This document shows, piece by piece, positions 9,207-16,852 of a stretch of DNA of 64,000 bases; position 1 is the stretch's first letter; each line of letters starts with the position of its first letter. Source of the stretch: Rhodopseudomonas infernalis (GTDB taxonomy: Bacteria > Pseudomonadota > Alphaproteobacteria > Rhizobiales > Xanthobacteraceae); the NCBI RefSeq assembly GCF_022271405.1, contig NZ_JAJNAL010000009.1:62001-126000 (forward strand). Reading direction: 5' to 3'. The notes under the pieces were generated by a model. It made no database searches, had not been told where the DNA came from, and saw only the letters and a list, made by a program, of their open reading frames with translations. Position numbers and translations under genes: made by a program.

Positions 9207-10691
9207 CTAGCCCGCCGTCGACTGCATCAGCCGCACATAAAACCGGATCATGTCGGCGTAGTTGCTGATGCTGAGGCGTTCGTTGGTGCCGTGGAAGCGC
9301 TTGAGGTCTTCGTTATTGGCGCGGACCGGGGAGAAGCGGAAGATGTTGTCGGCGATGTCCGCATAGTGTCGCGAGTCCGTCGCGGCGATCATCAGGCCCG
9401 GGGCGACCACCACATCGGGAAAGATCTCGCGAATGGTGCGATTGAGCGTGGCGTAGGCCGGGCCCGCCGTGCCGGTCACCGGCGGCGGGTCGAAATTGCC
9501 GTCGAACGGCTTGATCTCGATGCGGTCGTTGGCGACGCTGGTGCGGACATGGTCGGTGATGCTGGCCTGGGTGTCGCCCGGCAGCAGCCGGAAATTGACG
9601 CTGGCCTCGGCGACGCCGGGCAGCACATTGTCCTTGTCGCCGGCGTTGAAAACGGTCAGGGCCGTCGAGGTCTGCACCATGGCGGCGGTGGCGCCGCTCT
9701 TGGCGAATTCGCGCAGCAGCAGCGGCCGGAACAGCCACAGGTTCGACAGCACGATGCGGTTGAAGCCGCGCATTTCCGGCGCCAGCGTGTCGAACATCTC
9801 GGCCACTGAGCCGCGGATCCGCATCGGCAGGCGGTTGTCCTCGAGATGCGTCAGCCCGGCCGCCAGCATGCCGATCGCAGTGTCGCGCGGCGGCATCGAC
9901 GAATGGCCCGGCGTGCCGCGCGCGGTCAGCACCAGCGTGGCGTAGCCCTTTTCCGAGACGCCGATCAGCGCCGCCGGCTTGTCGAGGCCCTTCATCACGC
10001 CTTCGGTGATCAGCAGGCCTTCGTCCAGAACGAAGTCGAGCCGCACATTGCGCGAGGCGAGCAGCTGGGCGATCTGCTTGGCGCCGCGCAGGCCGGAGAC
10101 TTCCTCGTCATGGCCGAAGGCGAAGTAAATCGTGCGCTTCGGCTTGAACCCGTGCCGGGCCATCAGCTCGGCGGCTTCCAGGATGGCGAACAGGTTGCCC
10201 TTGTCGTCCCAGGAGCCGCGGCCCCAGACGTAGCCGCCTTCGATCACGCCGTCGAACGGCTTGTGCTGCCAGTCCTGCTCGGTGCGCGGCGCGATCGGCA
10301 CCACGTCCTGATGCGCCAGCAGCGCGATCGGCTTGGCGGTCGGGTCCGAGCCCTGCCACGTGTAGAGCAGGCTCTTGCCGCCCACGAGTTCGCGCTGAGC
10401 GGCAGCGTGCAGCGCCGGAAAGCTGGCGACGATGTGGGCCTGCAGACCGCGCAGCGCCTCGGCGTCCTGCTCGGGATTGAGGAAATTCGAGATGGTAGGA
10501 AAGCGGATCGCCGCGGCGAGGCGTTGCGCGGTGCCCTGTGCGTCGATCTCGACGGGCGTCACCGGTTCGACCGCAAGCTGACGCGACGGCTGCCGGAAGG
10601 CATTGTAGGCCAGCGCGGCGGCGAGGGCGGCGACCGCGACCAGCGCGATCGCCACGATGTTGCGTATCCATTTCAGCAGCCGGCGCATCAC
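9207..10691 (-). CDS. M20 family metallopeptidase, membrane-anchored (PM20D1/carboxypeptidase S-like)
   Basis: 494 residues. An N-terminal hydrophobic helix (about 8-30) would anchor it to the inner membrane with the catalytic part outside. Metal and catalytic motifs are LLAHQDVVPI near 135, GRGSWDDKGN near 168, HDEEVSG and the adjoining LDEGLLI. The dimerisation region includes GTPGHSSMPP, and a final ATDSRHY supplies a metal ligand. This arrangement matches the long M20 enzymes related to PM20D1 and yeast carboxypeptidase S, which hydrolyse peptides or N-acyl amino acids. It is 28 bases downstream of the ppa gene, so the two may be cotranscribed. Confidence 0.88.
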   Translation of the reverse strand: MMRRLLKWIRNIVAIALVAVAALAAALAYNAFRQPSRQLAVEPVTPVEIDAQGTAQRLAAAIRFPTISNFLNPEQDAEALRGLQAHIVASFPALHAAAQRELVGGKSLLYTWQGSDPTAKPIALLAHQDVVPIAPRTEQDWQHKPFDGVIEGGYVWGRGSWDDKGNLFAILEAAELMARHGFKPKRTIYFAFGHDEEVSGLRGAKQIAQLLASRNVRLDFVLDEGLLITEGVMKGLDKPAALIGVSEKGYATLVLTARGTPGHSSMPPRDTAIGMLAAGLTHLEDNRLPMRIRGSVAEMFDTLAPEMRGFNRIVLSNLWLFRPLLLREFAKSGATAAMVQTSTALTVFNAGDKDNVLPGVAEASVNFRLLPGDTQASITDHVRTSVANDRIEIKPFDGNFDPPPVTGTAGPAYATLNRTIREIFPDVVVAPGLMIAATDSRHYADIADNIFRFSPVRANNEDLKRFHGTNERLSISNYADMIRFYVRLMQSTAG

Positions 10692-10719
10692 AGTCTCCCT
10701 GGTGGCCGCTGCGGGCGCC

Positions 10720-11265
10720 TCAAGCCTTGGCGGCTTTCGCAGCGTTGGCGCGCTCGATGCCTTCGAGGATCAGCTTGTGGGCATCCTCGGCACCGCCCCA
10801 GCGCAGCACCTTCACCCATTTGCCGGGCTCGAGGTCCTTGTAGTGCTCGAAGAAGTGCTGGATCTGGTGCAGCGTGATCTCGGGCAGGTCCGAGTAGGTC
10901 TTGATGCGGTCGTAGCGTTGGGTCAGCTTCGACGACGGCACCGCGATGATCTTCTCGTCGTGGCCGGCCTCGTCGCTCATGAACAGTACGCCGACCGGCC
11001 GCACGCTCATCATCGCGCCGGGCACGATGCCGCGGGTGTTGGCCACCAGCACGTCGCAGGGATCGCCGTCGTCCGACAACGTGTGCGGAATGAAGCCGTA
11101 GTTCCCCGGATAACGCATTGCGGTATAGAGAAACCGGTCGACCACCAGCGTGCCGGCGTCCTTGTCCATTTCGTATTTGATCGGCTCACCGCCGACCGGG
11201 ACCTCGATGATTACGTTGACATCATGGGGCGGGTTGACGCCGACGGGGATTGCGTCAATGCGCAT
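10720..11265 (-). CDS. ppa: Inorganic pyrophosphatase (family I)
   Basis: 181 residues, the standard size for bacterial family I enzymes. It contains the substrate-binding [16 protein letters not shown], the YPGNYGFIP motif, and the metal-binding signature DGDPCDVL near residue 66. Further active-site residues lie in VPSSKL and the C-terminal [15 protein letters not shown]. It hydrolyses pyrophosphate in the cytoplasm to drive biosynthetic reactions. The predicted start MRIDAIPVG is the family's usual beginning. Confidence 0.97.
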   Translation of the reverse strand: MRIDAIPVGVNPPHDVNVIIEVPVGGEPIKYEMDKDAGTLVVDRFLYTAMRYPGNYGFIPHTLSDDGDPCDVLVANTRGIVPGAMMSVRPVGVLFMSDEAGHDEKIIAVPSSKLTQRYDRIKTYSDLPEITLHQIQHFFEHYKDLEPGKWVKVLRWGGAEDAHKLILEGIERANAAKAAKA

Positions 11266-11360
11266 CGAGTACTCCGGGGTGATTGATTACGGGAGCGGTT
11301 CGAATAGCGCGAGCCCGCGTCCTTCGCCAGCGCAAATCAGCGGCGGCGCAGGCCGGACCC

Positions 11361-11870
11361 TCAGCTGCTCCAGGCGAACGCGACCTTGTCGAGCGACTTC
11401 TGGCCGAACCGCTCCGAAGAGCGCGCCACCATCCGGCCGCCGAGCGCACGATAGAACTCGGTCGCCGCTTCGTTGTCCGACAGCGCCCAGATCACCATGC
11501 TCTTCAGGCCGCTCTGCACCAGGTCGCGGCGCGCCGAGGTGAACAGCCGCCGGCCGAAGCCGAGGCCCTGGAATTCCGGACGCAGATAAAGTTCGTAGAT
11601 CTCGCCGTCGAAATGCAGGCTGCGGGCGCGATTGCGTCCATAATTGGCGTAGCCGGCGACCTTGTCGCCGAAGCACAGCACGCTGACGCGGCTGCCCTTG
11701 CTGATCGCCGAATCCCACCAGGTCGGCCCCCGGCGGTTGATCAGCTTTTCCAGTTCGGCGCCCGGGATGATGCCCTGATAGGCAGATCGCCAGGCCTCGT
11801 CATGGGTGGAGGCCACCGCGGGCGCATCCGCAGGCTTGGCCGGCCGAACCTCGATCAGCGTTGTGCTCAT
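11361..11870 (-). CDS. GNAT family N-acetyltransferase
   Basis: 169 residues from the ATG at 11870; an upstream ATG at 11906 adds 12 residues with no similarity to the fold. It shows the RPAKPADAPAVASTHDEAW N-terminal helix and the acetyl-CoA loop LRPEFQGLGFGRRLF (the R/Q-x-x-G-x-G/A motif). LWALSDNEAATEFYRALGG-type C-terminal sequence is also present (here VIWALSDNEAATEFY). The acceptor is unknown; ribosomal-protein or amine substrates are both possible. Confidence 0.88.
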   Translation of the reverse strand: MSTTLIEVRPAKPADAPAVASTHDEAWRSAYQGIIPGAELEKLINRRGPTWWDSAISKGSRVSVLCFGDKVAGYANYGRNRARSLHFDGEIYELYLRPEFQGLGFGRRLFTSARRDLVQSGLKSMVIWALSDNEAATEFYRALGGRMVARSSERFGQKSLDKVAFAWSS

Positions 11871-12044
11871 GACACCGATCAAAGCAAGTCGCGGGGCCGG
11901 CTTCAAGGTCCAACCTTAATTATCGGTTAACATGTGGATTTTCTGCACCACCCGGGACGAAGCTGTGCCGGAATCGGACAGATGGTGCGACCGGAATGTC
12001 TCCATTTCGCAGTGCAGCGCGGCAGCTAACAGCAGCGCCGGCAA

Positions 12045-13277
12045 CTACGCCGCGAGAACTTCCCTTGCGGCTCGCTCGCCCGAATCGCGGGCGCCATGGA
12101 CGGTCGAGAAGAAATGCGGCGAGGTGGCTTCGCCGGCAAAGAACAGCCGGCCGTCGACCGGGGTCGCCAGCACCGCGCGGGCGCCGGCGTGGCCGGGCAG
12201 CGCGTGGGAGTAGGCGCCGCGCGCAAATGGATCGTGGGCCCAGCGGGATGCCGCGAGCGGCGACAGCTTGCGGCGGATGTCGTTGCCGAGCAGTCCGGCG
12301 ATCTCGTCGATCGCCTGCGCCGCGAAGGCGCCGTCGCCGGCCTCCTCCAGTTCGCGCGCGAAGCGGCCGCCGAAGAAGCCCTCGATGCAATCGTTGCCGA
12401 ACGGCCGCAAGTGATAGGTGCCCATCGCGGTCCGCATCGTCGCGGCGCGCAAATTGCCGTCGGCCGGAAAGCCGTTCGGGTCCGACAGCTTCAGCATCAC
12501 CTTGTCGTCGACGCCGAGCGGCAGGTTGCGCGCAGCCTTGAGCTTGATGGGGAGTTCCGGGGCGAACCGGATCGCCTCGTCGGCGATCAGATTGGTCGGC
12601 ACCGTGATGATCACCTTGGCGGCGGTGAGCGTGCCCTGCGTGGTTGTTAGTTTCACGCTCAGCCCGCTGTGATCAATCAGCGCGACGGCGCAGTTCAACA
12701 CCACGGGGCAGGAGGCACCGTAGGCGGCAACCAGCGCGCCATAGCCCCGGCGAACCCGCCAGTTGATCTTGGTGTCGCGATAGGCTTCGACGTCGTGGAT
12801 CGAGATGCGGTCCAGCTCGGCGCCGTTGACGTAGGTCGACACCGCGTCGATCATCGGGTTCCAGCGATTGCCGGGCTCCAGCAGCGTCGATGCGGCCGCA
12901 TCGGTCTTGCGCCTGGCCGCTTGCCACACCCGCTCGAAGTAATCGTCCAGCGCCGCATTGAACGCGGCGCGCTCGCGCGGCGGAAACGCGTCGCGAAAGC
13001 TCGGCTTGCCCCACGGCGGATCGGTCTTATCAACGGCGATGCCGAGCTGCCCGGCGATGCCGACGAACGAGTTTTCGTCGGCCGAATGCAGCCAGCCGCA
13101 GCCGACGTCGAAGGCGATCTCGGGTGTCACTTGTTTGGTAAAGGCGCGGCCACCGATCCGGTCGCGTGCTTCGAGCACGATCACCGACAGGCCGGAGTTT
13201 TCCAGCGTTCGCGCGGCGCCGAGGCCCGCTGCGCCGGCGCCGATGATGGCGACATCGATGGAGGAGGGGAGAGGCAT
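12045..13277 (-). CDS. FAD-dependent flavin monoamine oxidase
   Basis: 410 residues. The N-terminal dinucleotide-binding motif IGAGAAGLGAARTLENSG (about 11-28) is followed by VLEARDRIGGRAFT, the GG-doublet motif of the amine oxidase family. The C-terminal LFFAGEATSPHFFSTVHGA is the FAD-binding fingerprint that ends family members. There is no signal peptide, so it is cytoplasmic. It likely oxidises an amine or an amino-acid-derived substrate with oxygen, releasing an aldehyde, ammonia and peroxide. The substrate is unknown. Confidence 0.9.
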   Translation of the reverse strand: MPLPSSIDVAIIGAGAAGLGAARTLENSGLSVIVLEARDRIGGRAFTKQVTPEIAFDVGCGWLHSADENSFVGIAGQLGIAVDKTDPPWGKPSFRDAFPPRERAAFNAALDDYFERVWQAARRKTDAAASTLLEPGNRWNPMIDAVSTYVNGAELDRISIHDVEAYRDTKINWRVRRGYGALVAAYGASCPVVLNCAVALIDHSGLSVKLTTTQGTLTAAKVIITVPTNLIADEAIRFAPELPIKLKAARNLPLGVDDKVMLKLSDPNGFPADGNLRAATMRTAMGTYHLRPFGNDCIEGFFGGRFARELEEAGDGAFAAQAIDEIAGLLGNDIRRKLSPLAASRWAHDPFARGAYSHALPGHAGARAVLATPVDGRLFFAGEATSPHFFSTVHGARDSGERAAREVLAA

Positions 13278-13282
13278 ACGAA

Positions 13283-13386
13283 CCGGCGAATAGCGAATGG
13301 CGAATAGACTAGCAGGGATTGGTGAAGTTCCTGCACCCCCTATTCGCTACTCCCTATTCGCCACTCGCCACTTCGCCATTCGCCCC
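13283..13386. repeat. Intergenic inverted/direct repeat built on GCGAATAG and CTATTCGC
   Basis: On the left are GCGAATAGCGAATGGCGAATAG units; on the right are CTATTCGCTACTCCCTATTC and CGCCACTTCGCCATTCGCC units, inverted relative to the left. The element fills the gap between typA and the amine oxidase gene. It differs from the other palindrome families of this window. Confidence 0.7.
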
Positions 13387-15210
13387 TCAGGCGACCGCCT
13401 GCTTGCTCTTCTCGGCGCGCTTGCGCTCGTTGGCATCGAGCAGGCGCTTGCGCAGCCGGATCGACTTCGGGGTGATCTCGACCAGTTCGTCGTCCTCGAT
13501 ATAGGCCAGCGCCTTTTCCAGCGTCATGCGGATCGGCGGGGTGAGACGGACGGCCTCGTCCTTCGAGGTGGTGCGGATGTTGGTGAGCTGCTTGCCCTTC
13601 AGGACGTTGATCTCGAGATCGTTGTCGCGGGTGTGCTCGCCGACGATCATGCCCTTGTAGACCTTCCAGCCGGGCTCGATCATCATCGGGCCGCGGTCTT
13701 CCAGCTTGAACATCGCGTAGGCGACCGCCTCGCCCTGATCGTTGGAGATCAGCACGCCGTTGCGGCGGCCCTGGATCTCGCCGCGATACGGCAGGTAGTT
13801 GTGGAACAGCCGGTTCATGATGGCCGTGCCCTTGGTGTCGGTCATCAGTTCGCCCTGGTAACCGATCAACCCGCGGGTCGGCGCGTAGAACACCAGACGC
13901 AGACGATTGCCGCCCGAGGGCCGCATCTCGATCATCTCGGCCTTGCGCTCGCTCATCTTCTGCACGACGACGCCGGAGAACTCCTCGTCGACGTCGATCA
14001 CGACTTCCTCGACCGGCTCGAGCAGCTGGCCGTCTTCGTCGCGAGTCAGGACGACGCGCGGACGCGACACCGAGAGCTCGAAGCCCTCGCGGCGCATGTT
14101 CTCGATCAGGATCGCCAGCTGCAATTCGCCGCGGCCGGACACTTCCATCGCGTCCTTGTCGGCGGCCTCGACGACGCGCAACGCGACGTTGCCTTCGGCT
14201 TCGCGCATCAGGCGGTCGCGGATCAGGCGGCTGGTGACCTTGTCGCCTTCGGTGCCGGCGAGCGGCGAGTTGTTGACGATGAACGACATCGACACGGTCG
14301 GCGGATCGATCGGCTGGGCCTGGATCGGGGTGTCGACCGACGGATCGCAGAAGGTGTCGGCGACGGTGCCCTTGGTGAGGCCCGCGATCGCGACGATGTC
14401 GCCGGCTTCGGCGATGTCGAGCGGCACGCGCTCGAGGCCGCGGAAGGCGAGGATCTTGGTGATACGGCCGGTCTCGACCAGCTTGCCGTCACGCGACAAC
14501 ACCTTGACGGCCTGGTTCGGCTTCAACGTGCCGGACGCGATGCGGCCGGTGATGATGCGGCCGAGATAGGGGTTGGCTTCGAGGATGGTGCCGAGCAGGC
14601 GGAACGGACCGTCTTCGACCGACGGCGGCGGCACGTGCTTGAGCACCAGCTCGAACAGCGGCTTCATGCCTTCGCTCGAATCGCCGTCCGGCTTGTCCGA
14701 CATCCAGCCGTTCTTGCCCGAGCCGTACAGGATCGGGAAGTCGAGCTGATCGTCGGTGGCATCGAGCGCCGCGAACAGGTCGAACACCTCGTTGACGACT
14801 TCGGTGACGCGGGCGTCAGAGCGGTCGACCTTGTTGATGGCGACGATCGGCTTGAGGCCGAGCTTCAGCGCCTTGCCGACCACGAACTTGGTCTGCGGCA
14901 TCGGGCCTTCGGCGGCGTCGACCAGCACGATCACGCCGTCGACCATCGACAGGATGCGCTCGACCTCACCGCCGAAATCGGCGTGGCCGGGGGTGTCGAC
15001 GATGTTGATATGCGTCTCGCCCCACACCACCGAGGTGCACTTGGCCAGAATGGTGATGCCGCGCTCGCGCTCCAGATCATTGGAGTCCATCGCCCGTTCG
15101 ACCTGGCGCTGGTTGTCGCGATAGGTGCCGGACTGCTGCAGAAGCTTGTCGACGAGGGTGGTTTTACCGTGGTCGACGTGGGCGATAATGGCGATGTTAC
15201 GAAGGTTCAT
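13387..15210 (-). CDS. typA: Translational GTPase TypA/BipA
   Basis: 607 residues from ATG 15210; the open frame continues 61 codons upstream but the protein family begins [20 protein letters not shown] motifs are AHVDHGKTT (G1), a region ending RGITI (G2), [14 protein letters not shown] (G3), NKVDR (G4) and a serine-rich G5. It also has the EF-G-like domains III and V and the TypA-specific C-terminal domain. The ribosome-binding GTPase helps 50S assembly and growth under cold or other stress. A promoter and a short leader terminator lie upstream at 15330-15410. Confidence 0.97.
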   Translation of the reverse strand: MNLRNIAIIAHVDHGKTTLVDKLLQQSGTYRDNQRQVERAMDSNDLERERGITILAKCTSVVWGETHINIVDTPGHADFGGEVERILSMVDGVIVLVDAAEGPMPQTKFVVGKALKLGLKPIVAINKVDRSDARVTEVVNEVFDLFAALDATDDQLDFPILYGSGKNGWMSDKPDGDSSEGMKPLFELVLKHVPPPSVEDGPFRLLGTILEANPYLGRIITGRIASGTLKPNQAVKVLSRDGKLVETGRITKILAFRGLERVPLDIAEAGDIVAIAGLTKGTVADTFCDPSVDTPIQAQPIDPPTVSMSFIVNNSPLAGTEGDKVTSRLIRDRLMREAEGNVALRVVEAADKDAMEVSGRGELQLAILIENMRREGFELSVSRPRVVLTRDEDGQLLEPVEEVVIDVDEEFSGVVVQKMSERKAEMIEMRPSGGNRLRLVFYAPTRGLIGYQGELMTDTKGTAIMNRLFHNYLPYRGEIQGRRNGVLISNDQGEAVAYAMFKLEDRGPMMIEPGWKVYKGMIVGEHTRDNDLEINVLKGKQLTNIRTTSKDEAVRLTPPIRMTLEKALAYIEDDELVEITPKSIRLRKRLLDANERKRAEKSKQAVA

Positions 15211-15329
15211 GTTGTCTCTGTCGGGTCCTGCGGCCGGTTGCCAATCGTCAGCGCGATTGCAGGCACACCAGCGGAGGCGCCGGTGGCGCGCCGCAGTCTG
15301 CCTATGTCTGAAACGCGTGGGGCAATTCC

Positions 15330-15362
15330 AAAAAACAGGCCCGGCCAATCGAGGGGCCGGGC
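15330..15362 (-). terminator. Leader terminator upstream of typA
   Basis: On the minus strand, the perfect 8-bp stem GCCCGGCC / GGCCGGGC with an 8-base loop is followed by CTGTTTTTT. It lies 120 bases before the typA start and only about 15-45 bases after the predicted start point of the upstream promoter. It would therefore terminate the typA transcript itself and not a preceding gene. Confidence 0.7.
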
Positions 15363-15382
15363 ACTTGCACGCGTTGCGACGC

Positions 15383-15410
15383 AATATACTCAAAAATCGC
15401 GAAAAAACAA
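15383..15410 (-). promoter_or_regulatory. Candidate sigma-70 promoter of typA
   Basis: On the minus strand, TTGTTT (15410-15405), a 16-base spacer and TATATT (15388-15383) form an AT-rich island in otherwise GC-rich sequence. The predicted start would be near 15376, about 165 bases from the typA start codon. Confidence 0.5.
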
Positions 15411-15550
15411 TGACGATCGGGACTTCGGCGATTTCTCCTGCGCGGTCCGAGGCTTGGGTGCCCGTTCGGGCGTCCTGCTGGGGTGGCTGCGCAGAGCCTT
15501 CCCGATCACTAGTCCGCTACCGCGCGACGGCGGCGGGCGTCCCGCGAACA

Positions 15551-15592
15551 TTGACGTAGTTCGATACGAAACATATACGTTTCGTATCGAAC
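15551..15592 (+). promoter_or_regulatory. Promoter overlapped by a 14-bp inverted repeat (candidate autoregulatory operator)
   Basis: TTGACG (15551-15556), a 17-base spacer and TATACG (15574-15579) make a good promoter. Exactly over its spacer and -10 lies a perfect inverted repeat, GTTCGATACGAAAC (15559-15572) and GTTTCGTATCGAAC (15579-15592), with a 6-base spacer. The layout matches an operator bound by the ParD-like product of the next gene. Confidence 0.75.
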
Positions 15593-15606
15593 AAGAGGGG
15601 GCAGCG

Positions 15607-15813
15607 ATGGGGATCGTCAAGATCGACGACGAACTGCATGAAGAAGCGCGCCGCGCCAGCACGGTGATGTGCCGCTCCATCAATGCGCAGGCCGAGTTCT
15701 GGATGAAGATCGGGATGCTGGCCGAGGCAAATCCGACCCTGTCGTTCAACGACATCGTCAAAGCGCAGCTCGTCGGGGCGAATGTCGGTTTCGCCAAGGC
15801 GATTGCGGCGTGA
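15607..15813 (+). CDS. ParD-like antitoxin-family protein
   Basis: 68 residues from ATG 15607, with an AGGGGG Shine-Dalgarno upstream. The sequence MGIVKIDDELHEEARRAS followed by RSINAQAEFWMKIGMLAE has the beta-alpha-alpha pattern of ribbon-helix-helix proteins and resembles the ParD-like family (DUF3423). The N-terminal strand would read the DNA palindrome just upstream. There is no recognisable ParE-type toxin; instead the stop overlaps the GTG start of an NTF2-like gene by four bases. The antitoxin role is family-based only. Confidence 0.75.
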   Translation: MGIVKIDDELHEEARRASTVMCRSINAQAEFWMKIGMLAEANPTLSFNDIVKAQLVGANVGFAKAIAA

Positions 15814-16241
15814 GCGGCGGAATCGGCAGAACGTTTCAGGATGAGATTCAAAGTTTCTTCGCCGGCTACATCGGCGCATTTGCGCGCAATGATGCCGACG
15901 CGCTGAGCGAGCTTTGGGACCCGGTCGGACTGTTTCCGGCGCCGAGCGGCAACTTCGCGATGGATCGGCAGGGCTTTCGGGAGCACTGCGTGATGCTGAT
16001 GGAGTTCTACCGCCTGCAGGGCGTGGTCCGGCCGGAAGGTAGCCTGCTGTCGGCGACCGAACTGTTTCCGAACGTCGCGCAGGCGCGGATCGCTTACCGC
16101 ATGCTCGGAGAAGGCGGCCAACCCGTCGCCGCATGGGAGCACGTCTATATCCTGCGGCGGAACGACGACCACTGGCGGGTGTCGCTGACGATCGCGGACG
16201 GCGAGATGGCTGCCTGGGCGGCGAAGGGTGTCGGCCTGTAG
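15810..16241 (+). CDS. NTF2-like/SnoaL-like protein, translationally coupled to the ParD-like gene
   Basis: 143 residues from GTG 15810, which overlaps the preceding TGA in GTGA and so implies coupled translation. The sequence EIQSFFAGYIGAFARNDADALSELWDPVGLFPAPSG, then FREHCVMLMEFYRLQGV and the C-terminal AWEHVYILRRNDDHWRVSLTIAD strand pair, fits the NTF2 fold. No catalytic motif is recognisable. Its pairing with a DNA-binding antitoxin-like protein is unusual for this fold. The function is unknown. Confidence 0.7.
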   Translation: MSGGIGRTFQDEIQSFFAGYIGAFARNDADALSELWDPVGLFPAPSGNFAMDRQGFREHCVMLMEFYRLQGVVRPEGSLLSATELFPNVAQARIAYRMLGEGGQPVAAWEHVYILRRNDDHWRVSLTIADGEMAAWAAKGVGL

Positions 16242-16263
16242 GCTCCGAGCTTCCGTGCAAGAC

Positions 16264-16293
16264 AGCCGCGATCATGCTGATCTGATCGCGGCT
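16264..16293 (+). other. Perfect 11-bp hairpin after the NTF2-like gene
   Basis: AGCCGCGATCA and TGATCGCGGCT enclose an 8-base loop, 22 bases past the stop codon. No T tract follows, so it may be a weak or factor-dependent terminator or a 3'-end stabiliser. Confidence 0.5.
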
Positions 16294-16328
16294 GGGCGGC
16301 AGTCCCAAATCTGACAAGCGGCCACCTC

Positions 16329-16339
16329 GGGGGGGGGGG
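16329..16339 (+). repeat. Homopolymer tract of 11 G
   Basis: Eleven consecutive G residues lie four bases upstream of a possible -35 element (TTGCAT, 16343-16348). It is the longest mononucleotide run I noticed in the window. Confidence 0.6.
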
Positions 16340-16342
16340 CGC

Positions 16343-16377
16343 TTGCATCGCATGTATATGCAACGTTATAACATTAC
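16343..16377 (+). promoter_or_regulatory. Possible promoter with a Zur-like box over the -10
   Basis: TTGCAT (16343-16348), 18 bases, then TATAAC (16367-16372). The 18-mer at 16360-16377, with palindromic core GTTATAAC, matches 15 of 18 positions of GTAATGTAATAACATTAC, which I recall as an alphaproteobacterial Zur-box consensus. The match is by eye and the consensus is from memory. The site is about 180 bases before the cobalamin riboswitch. Confidence 0.4.
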
Positions 16378-16522
16378 ATATCGTCGATGCTCTCCGTCCC
16401 CCAGGTCCTTCATGCTTTTCCCACCGGACACCGGTCTTTCTGTCTTTTTCCGCGCTGCGTCCCAATCCTCGCGAACTCCGACTCCCACGGATCGTCGGCT
16501 GGGGAACGCGAGTCCGTTCGCG

Positions 16523-16552
16523 TTGACAGAGCGCTTGCCGCCACCCTACGGT
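16523..16552 (+). promoter_or_regulatory. Possible promoter directly upstream of the cobalamin riboswitch
   Basis: TTGACA (16523-16528) with an 18-base spacer to TACGGT (16547-16552). The predicted start would fall at the 5' edge of the riboswitch, as expected for its own promoter. The -10 element is weak. Confidence 0.4.
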
Positions 16553-16730
16553 GGTAACCGACGGTTCCCGCAAGGGATCAATAGGGAATGCGGTGAGGAT
16601 CCAGGTCGATCCGATTCCGCAGCTGCCCCCGCAACTGTAAGCGGCGAGCCTTTCGCCAAGCGCCACTGGGACTCGTGCCCGGGAAGGCGGCGAAAGGCGG
16701 TGACCCGCGAGCCAGGAGACCTGCCGTCAG
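16553..16730 (+). ncRNA. Cobalamin riboswitch (adenosylcobalamin-type aptamer)
   Basis: Conserved pieces occur in the correct order: GGTTCCC, AATAGGGAATGCGGTG, GCAGCTGCCCCCGCAACTGT, GCGAGCC, GCCACTG, CGGGAAGGC, GGTGA, and the B12 box GAGCCAGGAGACCTGCC at about 16709-16725. The aptamer precedes the TonB-dependent receptor start by about 120 bases. It should lower expression of the receptor and PepSY genes when cobalamin is plentiful, probably through the region 16730-16852. Confidence 0.95.
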
Positions 16731-16852
16731 TCGTGGTCACACGCGAGCACATTGGGCGGGGTGTCCTGATGGGTGTCGAACTGCGTCCGGAGCTCCGGTC
16801 GCGGCAAGACTTCGTTCGCGGTGACGTGCCACGTTTACCGCGAGCCTGAACA

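Noticed and set aside
13278-13386. Tandem GCGAATAG-type units as a CRISPR array
   Set aside because: Units are short, adjacent and partly inverted, with no regular unique spacers and no cas genes.
13297-15813. An 838-codon plus-strand open frame opposite typA
   Set aside because: It is antisense to typA for most of its length and only its last 69 codons are the ParD-like protein, which starts at 15607.
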